Shown here: positions 16,381 through 19,729 of the stretch, in pieces | How positions within the stretch are numbered: position 1 is the first letter of the stretch | Layout of the letters: every line of letters begins with the position of its first letter | Origin: Pasteurellaceae bacterium | GTDB lineage: Bacteria > Pseudomonadota > Gammaproteobacteria > Enterobacterales > Pasteurellaceae | NCBI GenBank assembly: GCA_900756875.1 | Contig: CAAELW010000059.1 | Location: forward strand, 1-19,729 | Length of the DNA: 19,729 bases | Reading direction: 5' to 3' | Notes under the pieces: generated by a model | What the model saw: only the letters and a program-made list of their open reading frames with translations | Database searches by the model: none | What the model was told of the DNA's origin: nothing | Made by a program: the position numbers and the translations under genes

Positions 16381-16389
16381 ACCGCACTT
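16381..16389 (-). repeat. DNA uptake signal sequence (Hin-type, extended)
   Basis: Minus-strand AAGTGCGGT followed by TGTTTTTTGCCTATTTTTTA, again with both phased AT tracts. It lies just after the glyQ stop. Confidence 0.95.
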
Positions 16390-16419
16390 TAAGCATTAAC
16401 ACAACGATATAAGGAGAAA

Positions 16420-17073
16420 ATGATGAAAGATTTTCAATACCCAGATGATATCTACACGGAAGCAGAAACTGATCCTAATACACTCGCGAATTTAGGCCCA
16501 TTGGCTAGATTAGCCGGTGTTTGGGAAGGTAAGCGTGGTGTGGATATCAACCCGAAAGCAGAAGGGCCAGAAAAAGATCCTTATATCGAACGTTACGAAG
16601 CCCATCCAACTGATGGGCAAACCAATGGTCCGCAACTCTATTATGGATTACGTTATCACACCCATATTGTTGAGCCAGGCGAAGTGGAAACATTCCACGA
16701 CCAAGTGGGTTATTGGTTATGGGAACCTGCAACAGGCAATATTTTATTAACAGGTAGCATTCCACGCGGCCAAACGTTTATTGCGGTTGGTAATGCACCA
16801 GCCGATGCGAAAGAGTTTACGGTAAAAGCGGTACGCGGTTCACTAACAAACGGCATCATTTCGAATCCGTTCTTAGAGCGTTCATTTACCACGGAAAGTT
16901 TTGAAATGACAGTGAAATTCCATGATGATGGCACTTGGTCATATGATCAAACCACAACCCTGATTATCCCAAATTATGATGCACCATTTGAACATCGTGA
17001 TCGTAACCGCTTAACGAAAATTGCTGAGCCGAAATTAAATCCAACCGCGGCAGCAGAACAAGGAGGTGAATAA
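16420..17073 (+). CDS. Nitrobindin-like heme-binding beta-barrel protein (DUF1794/FABP-like family)
   Basis: A 217-residue cytosolic-looking protein without signal peptide or membrane helices. The segment GPLARLAGVWEGKRGVD (26-42) is the characteristic opening of the nitrobindin/THAP4-like barrel, followed by alternating strands such as QLYYGLRYHTHI, VGYWLWEPATGNILLTGSIPRG and TVKFHDDGTWSYDQTT. Related proteins can bind heme in a ten-stranded barrel; a ligand here is not demonstrated. Start ATG 16420 (with a second ATG at 16423) follows AAGGAG at 16411-16416. Its stop overlaps the next start (TAATG), so it is co-translated with the small glutaredoxin-like protein. Confidence 0.82.
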   Translation: MMKDFQYPDDIYTEAETDPNTLANLGPLARLAGVWEGKRGVDINPKAEGPEKDPYIERYEAHPTDGQTNGPQLYYGLRYHTHIVEPGEVETFHDQVGYWLWEPATGNILLTGSIPRGQTFIAVGNAPADAKEFTVKAVRGSLTNGIISNPFLERSFTTESFEMTVKFHDDGTWSYDQTTTLIIPNYDAPFEHRDRNRLTKIAEPKLNPTAAAEQGGE

Positions 17074-17330
17074 TGAAACCCATTCTTTATTATGCGGCAG
17101 ACTGCCCTGATACTGCGCCATTTGTGGCAGAGTTAAAACGCTTGGGTGTGGATTATGAGGCAGTGGAAGTATTATCTTCTATTCCAAATTTGAAACAATG
17201 GTTGCGCTTACGTGATCGTCACGCCGCATTTGATGATGCGAAAGCACAAGGTTATGCGGGCTTTCCGGCATTATTGTTAGATGATGATCGTGTTATTTTA
17301 GATGAATCCAAATTAAAAGAGATTTTTTAA
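17073..17330 (+). CDS. Small glutaredoxin-like protein
   Basis: An 85-residue thioredoxin-fold candidate: beta strand PILYYAADCPDTAPFVAELKRLG (read 3-25), then YEAVEV, a helix, and GFPALLLDDDRVI with the cis-proline-like Pro near residue 70, ending in DESKLKEIF. It has a single active-site-type cysteine (CPDT, Cys12) where dithiol glutaredoxins have CxxC, so it would act as a monothiol enzyme or a binding protein. It overlaps the upstream heme-binding-like gene by one base and uses AGGAGG within that gene (17060-17065) as ribosome site. Its substrate is unknown. Confidence 0.75.
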   Translation: MKPILYYAADCPDTAPFVAELKRLGVDYEAVEVLSSIPNLKQWLRLRDRHAAFDDAKAQGYAGFPALLLDDDRVILDESKLKEIF

Positions 17331-17334
17331 AGTA

Positions 17335-17781
17335 ATGAAGAAAGTCGGTTTTTTACAATTTTTATTTAAAATTGGCGATGACTATCTAATGTTTCTACGA
17401 AATTTAACGCCCGCTGTGTTGTTTTTATCACTCGCGTTATTTATGTATTCTGAGCTGAATTGGACACATTGGGCGTGGAGTAATGTGCTAGTGCTGTTTT
17501 TAAGTTTGGCTTCAGGATTTATTGCACTCAGCGTCATGGCAATAAATACTGTCGCTTTTGTACGCGAGATGCTGAAAACCTTAAGAACACTAAGCGGAGA
17601 GAGCGAACTTGATGAAAATATTGGTACGCTCGCATTATTTAAAATGCTCTGGATGGAGAGCAACAGTAAACAACTAATCTTTTTTTCGGTAGTCAATATT
17701 GTTGCAGTATTTATGGTGTTAGTTTACGGCACCAAATATGCCTTGAATTTTTATAGCTCGATTTCAACACTAAATGATTAG
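17335..17781 (+). CDS. Small inner-membrane protein of unknown function
   Basis: I do not recognise this 148-residue protein. It has about three membrane helices, roughly residues 22-40 (TPAVLFLSLALFMY), 48-75 (VLVLFLSLASGFIALSVMAI) and 118-138 (FFSVVNIVAVFMVLVYG). A charged loop (LSGESELDEN) lies between the second and third. It starts 4 nt after the glutaredoxin-like gene and ends 9 nt before the phosphatase gene, so it is probably part of the same transcript. No ribosome site stronger than AAAG is evident before ATG 17335. Confidence 0.7.
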   Translation: MKKVGFLQFLFKIGDDYLMFLRNLTPAVLFLSLALFMYSELNWTHWAWSNVLVLFLSLASGFIALSVMAINTVAFVREMLKTLRTLSGESELDENIGTLALFKMLWMESNSKQLIFFSVVNIVAVFMVLVYGTKYALNFYSSISTLND

Positions 17782-17790
17782 GTATCGAAT

Positions 17791-19056
17791 ATGAAAAAAA
17801 TAACCCTAAAATTCACCGCACTTTTGCTTGGCTCAGCTTTAGCAAGTAGTGCGTTTGCAACAGAAAATTACCAAAACACACAGAATGCAGATTATGGGCT
17901 TGAGAAAGTCTTAATTTTCAGTCGTCATGGATTACGCTCGCCGGTGGAAAAAGATCCGCAAGAAATGGCAAAATATTCCCCGTATGCGTGGGCAAAATGG
18001 AATGTGCCATCAGGTTATCTCACGGCAAAAGGAACTATATTAGAAACCTATTTCGGGCAATATTTAGGTCAATGGCTTGCAGATAAAGGATTATTAACGA
18101 CAGATCGTTGTGCATCGGGTGAAGGTATTTTCGCTTATGCGAATGCAGTACAACGCACAGTTGCAACGGGGCAAGCCATTGTGGCAGGGGCTTTTGCTGG
18201 ATGTAATGTGCAATTACAACATCGTGGTGAAATTGGTTCAGAAAAAGATCCAATTTTTAACACGCAGGCGCACAATCCAAGTAAAGCCTTGATTGAATCT
18301 GCAAAAAATAATGTTGATTTAACCGCTTTACAGCAAAAATTAGCGCCAAATTATGCGATATTAAGTGAAATCATCGATTACAAAAACTCACCAAATTGCT
18401 TACAAAAAGGCGAATGTGATTTAGGTGGAAAAGTCGGTGAATACAGTATTAAAGACGGCAAGTCGGTCAAAATTACTGGCTCTATTAGCACAGGAAAGAA
18501 AATAGTTAGTGCATTGTTGCTTGCGCATTATGTGGGTAAGCCTGATTCTGAAATTGCAAACGGCCGCGTGGATAGCCAAGAAAAATGGCGCGCAATTAAC
18601 GAAATTAAAAACGAATATTACCGCACATTATTTAAAAACAACGAAGCGTTAGCACAAAATGCATCATATCCGTTATTGGCATTTATTCAGCAACAGCTAA
18701 ATAGTGAAAACAAAATTAACTTATTGGTTGGACACGATTCTAATATCGTCGCTCTGCTGGCTGCATTAGGTGTTGAGCCCTATGAATTAGATGATTCGTT
18801 GGAAAATATCCCAATCGGTGGCAAGCTGCTATTTGAAGTGTGGAAACACAAACCAAGTGGTAAGCTCAAATTTAAGTTGGATTATGTGTATCAAACCACC
18901 GACCAGCTGATTAACACCACGCCATTAAGTTTAGCGACACCACCAAACCAAACAGCTTTAACGCTCAAAGGCTGTGAAAAAGATGAAAAGGGCTTTTGTG
19001 ATTACGAGCGTTTTCAACAGGTGTTGAGTGAGGGTATTAAGAACGGTAAAAACTAG
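17791..19056 (+). CDS. Secreted histidine acid phosphatase (Agp/AppA-like)
   Basis: A 421-residue periplasmic phosphatase of the branch-2 histidine phosphatase family. A signal peptide occupies residues 1-23 (cleavage after SAFA). The catalytic RHGLRSP motif is at 45-51 with nucleophile His46, and the second catalytic pair His315-Asp316 is in LLVGHDSN. The stretch SGYLTAKGTILETYFGQYL is closer to E. coli glucose-1-phosphatase Agp than to phytase AppA. It probably hydrolyses sugar phosphates or other phosphomonoesters to supply phosphate or sugar; exact substrate is unknown. It contains an exact uptake signal overlapping the signal-peptide codons. No terminator follows it, and a foreign-looking remnant abuts its stop codon. 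Confidence 0.93.
   Translation: MKKITLKFTALLLGSALASSAFATENYQNTQNADYGLEKVLIFSRHGLRSPVEKDPQEMAKYSPYAWAKWNVPSGYLTAKGTILETYFGQYLGQWLADKGLLTTDRCASGEGIFAYANAVQRTVATGQAIVAGAFAGCNVQLQHRGEIGSEKDPIFNTQAHNPSKALIESAKNNVDLTALQQKLAPNYAILSEIIDYKNSPNCLQKGECDLGGKVGEYSIKDGKSVKITGSISTGKKIVSALLLAHYVGKPDSEIANGRVDSQEKWRAINEIKNEYYRTLFKNNEALAQNASYPLLAFIQQQLNSENKINLLVGHDSNIVALLAALGVEPYELDDSLENIPIGGKLLFEVWKHKPSGKLKFKLDYVYQTTDQLINTTPLSLATPPNQTALTLKGCEKDEKGFCDYERFQQVLSEGIKNGKN
17815..17823 (-). repeat. DNA uptake signal sequence (Hin-type, extended)
   Basis: Minus-strand AAGTGCGGT followed by GAATTTTAGGGTTATTTTTT. It overlaps the phosphatase signal-peptide codons (the FTALL segment). Confidence 0.95.
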
Positions 19057-19133
19057 TTGATTATCAGGAAAAAGATGCATTACGAGATACAGAATTAAAT
19101 TCACTTGGTTTTACAACTATGCAATTTAGATGA
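19050..19133 (+). pseudogene. Short remnant resembling the C-terminus of a DUF559 (YcjD-like) endonuclease-fold protein
   Basis: Between the phosphatase and the next gene, one frame is open for 27 codons and reads DYQEKDALRDTELNSLGF (from 19059) then TTMQFR and a TGA. This resembles the helix-strand end of DUF559 proteins (pattern D-x-x-R-x-x-x-L-x-x-x-G-F-x-V-x-R-F). After the stop, a shifted frame reads DEVI, as expected for the next family residues (roughly 'N-x-E-V'), suggesting a frameshifted, N-terminally truncated relic. No start codon or earlier domain is present. Confidence 0.4.
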
Positions 19134-19160
19134 AGTAATATGTGAAAGAGAACATAAAAA

Positions 19161-19729
19161 ATGCAGAATGATAATTTAGACGAAAATAATACAGATAAAC
19201 TAATTTCGCTTACTAACTCTGTGTTAGGAGAATTTCCTGGTGGCTCTATTGTTAGCGGAATTATCAATAACTTAGTGCCAAATCAACGCCAAGATAGAAT
19301 AGTTAAGTATCTTAGAGAATTAGAGAAAAGAGTATCTAAATTAGAATGTTTAATAAATTCAGATGCTAAAAAATTATCTGAATACATAGCACTGTTTGAA
19401 GATGGTCTGTTTTACGCTTTTAGAGCAGTTAGCGAAAAACGTCTTGAGCATATTGCTTCCATTGTAGCAAATGGATTAAATACAGAAGAGATCCAGATAT
19501 CTCAATATGTCTATTTACTTAATTTATTGTCAGAGTTAAATGATGAGGAAATTATTTGGTTAAGGTTTTATTTACATCCAACACTCGGTGGTGATGAAGA
19601 ATTTAGAAGTAAGCATCAAAGTGTCTTAACTTTAGCTAGAAATTATATTGGAGCTCCAGAGGAGCAAATAGATAAATCTGCTATTCAAAATAGCTATAAA
19701 GATCATTTAGAAAGATTAGGTTTAATAAA
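19161..19729 (+). CDS. Unrecognised accessory protein, 3' end outside window
   Basis: An ATG at 19161 opens a frame of 189 codons that is uninterrupted to the right edge. I do not recognise the family. The product begins with an acidic, Asn-rich head (residues 1-13), then a small-residue amphipathic stretch VLGEFPGGSIVSGIINNLVP (21-40), then a likely coiled coil DRIVKYLRELEKRVSKLE (45-62) and mostly helical remaining sequence. There is no signal peptide or clear membrane helix. The ribosome site is weak (AAAGAG about 10 nt upstream). It is AT-richer than the preceding genes, has no uptake signal, and follows a gene relic, all signs of an inserted accessory gene. A defence or mobile-element association is only a guess. 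Confidence 0.7.
   Translation, partial: MQNDNLDENNTDKLISLTNSVLGEFPGGSIVSGIINNLVPNQRQDRIVKYLRELEKRVSKLECLINSDAKKLSEYIALFEDGLFYAFRAVSEKRLEHIASIVANGLNTEEIQISQYVYLLNLLSELNDEEIIWLRFYLHPTLGGDEEFRSKHQSVLTLARNYIGAPEEQIDKSAIQNSYKDHLERLGLI

Noticed and set aside
19064..19267. A 67-residue minus-strand frame near the right end
   Set aside because: It spans an intergenic gap and the start of the better-supported plus-strand accessory gene, with no ribosome site.

Overview
The window looks like a chromosomal segment of a Pasteurellaceae bacterium of the Haemophilus lineage. Seven exact copies of the Haemophilus-type DNA uptake signal 9-mer AAGTGCGGT (or its complement) are present. The order wbaP ... rffG, pepB, ndk matches, from memory, the neighbourhood of the H. 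influenzae 'hmg' lipopolysaccharide locus. I would guess H. parainfluenzae, H. haemolyticus or a close relative, but species cannot be settled from this sequence.

Positions 3-8578 (plus strand) are the distal part of a Wzy-dependent O-antigen-type gene cluster. In order it holds the C-terminal end of a polymerase-like membrane protein (Wzy), a flippase (Wzx), a TarI/IspD-family cytidylyltransferase, an extended short-chain dehydrogenase/reductase, UDP-galactopyranose mutase (Glf), a WbaP-family initiating sugar-phosphate transferase, a membrane acyltransferase, and RffG/RmlB dTDP-glucose 4,6-dehydratase. The genes are tightly packed and mostly visibly AT-rich, and the cluster has no exact uptake signal, as expected for horizontally exchanged surface-glycan DNA. 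The predicted product is a lipid-linked repeat unit started on undecaprenyl phosphate, probably containing galactofuranose and possibly a CDP-activated polyol phosphate and an O-acyl group. The glycosyltransferases must lie left of the window.

Positions 8597-10328 are housekeeping genes pepB and ndk, closed by a strong bidirectional terminator. Positions 10377-15234 (minus strand) are a TonB-dependent uptake locus: receptor, periplasmic binding protein, permease and ATPase, of the iron-siderophore/cobalamin type. A 286-bp element made of two tandem ~118-bp repeats punctuated by three hairpins, with perfect 35-bp inverted ends, is lodged between the binding-protein and permease genes.

Positions 15462-19056 (plus strand) are glyQ, a nitrobindin-like heme-binding-domain protein, a small glutaredoxin-like protein, a small membrane protein and a secreted histidine acid phosphatase. 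No glyS follows within the window. After the phosphatase comes a short coding remnant resembling the end of a DUF559 (YcjD-like) protein, then an unrecognised accessory gene running off the right edge. No tRNA, rRNA, CRISPR array or transposase gene was found.
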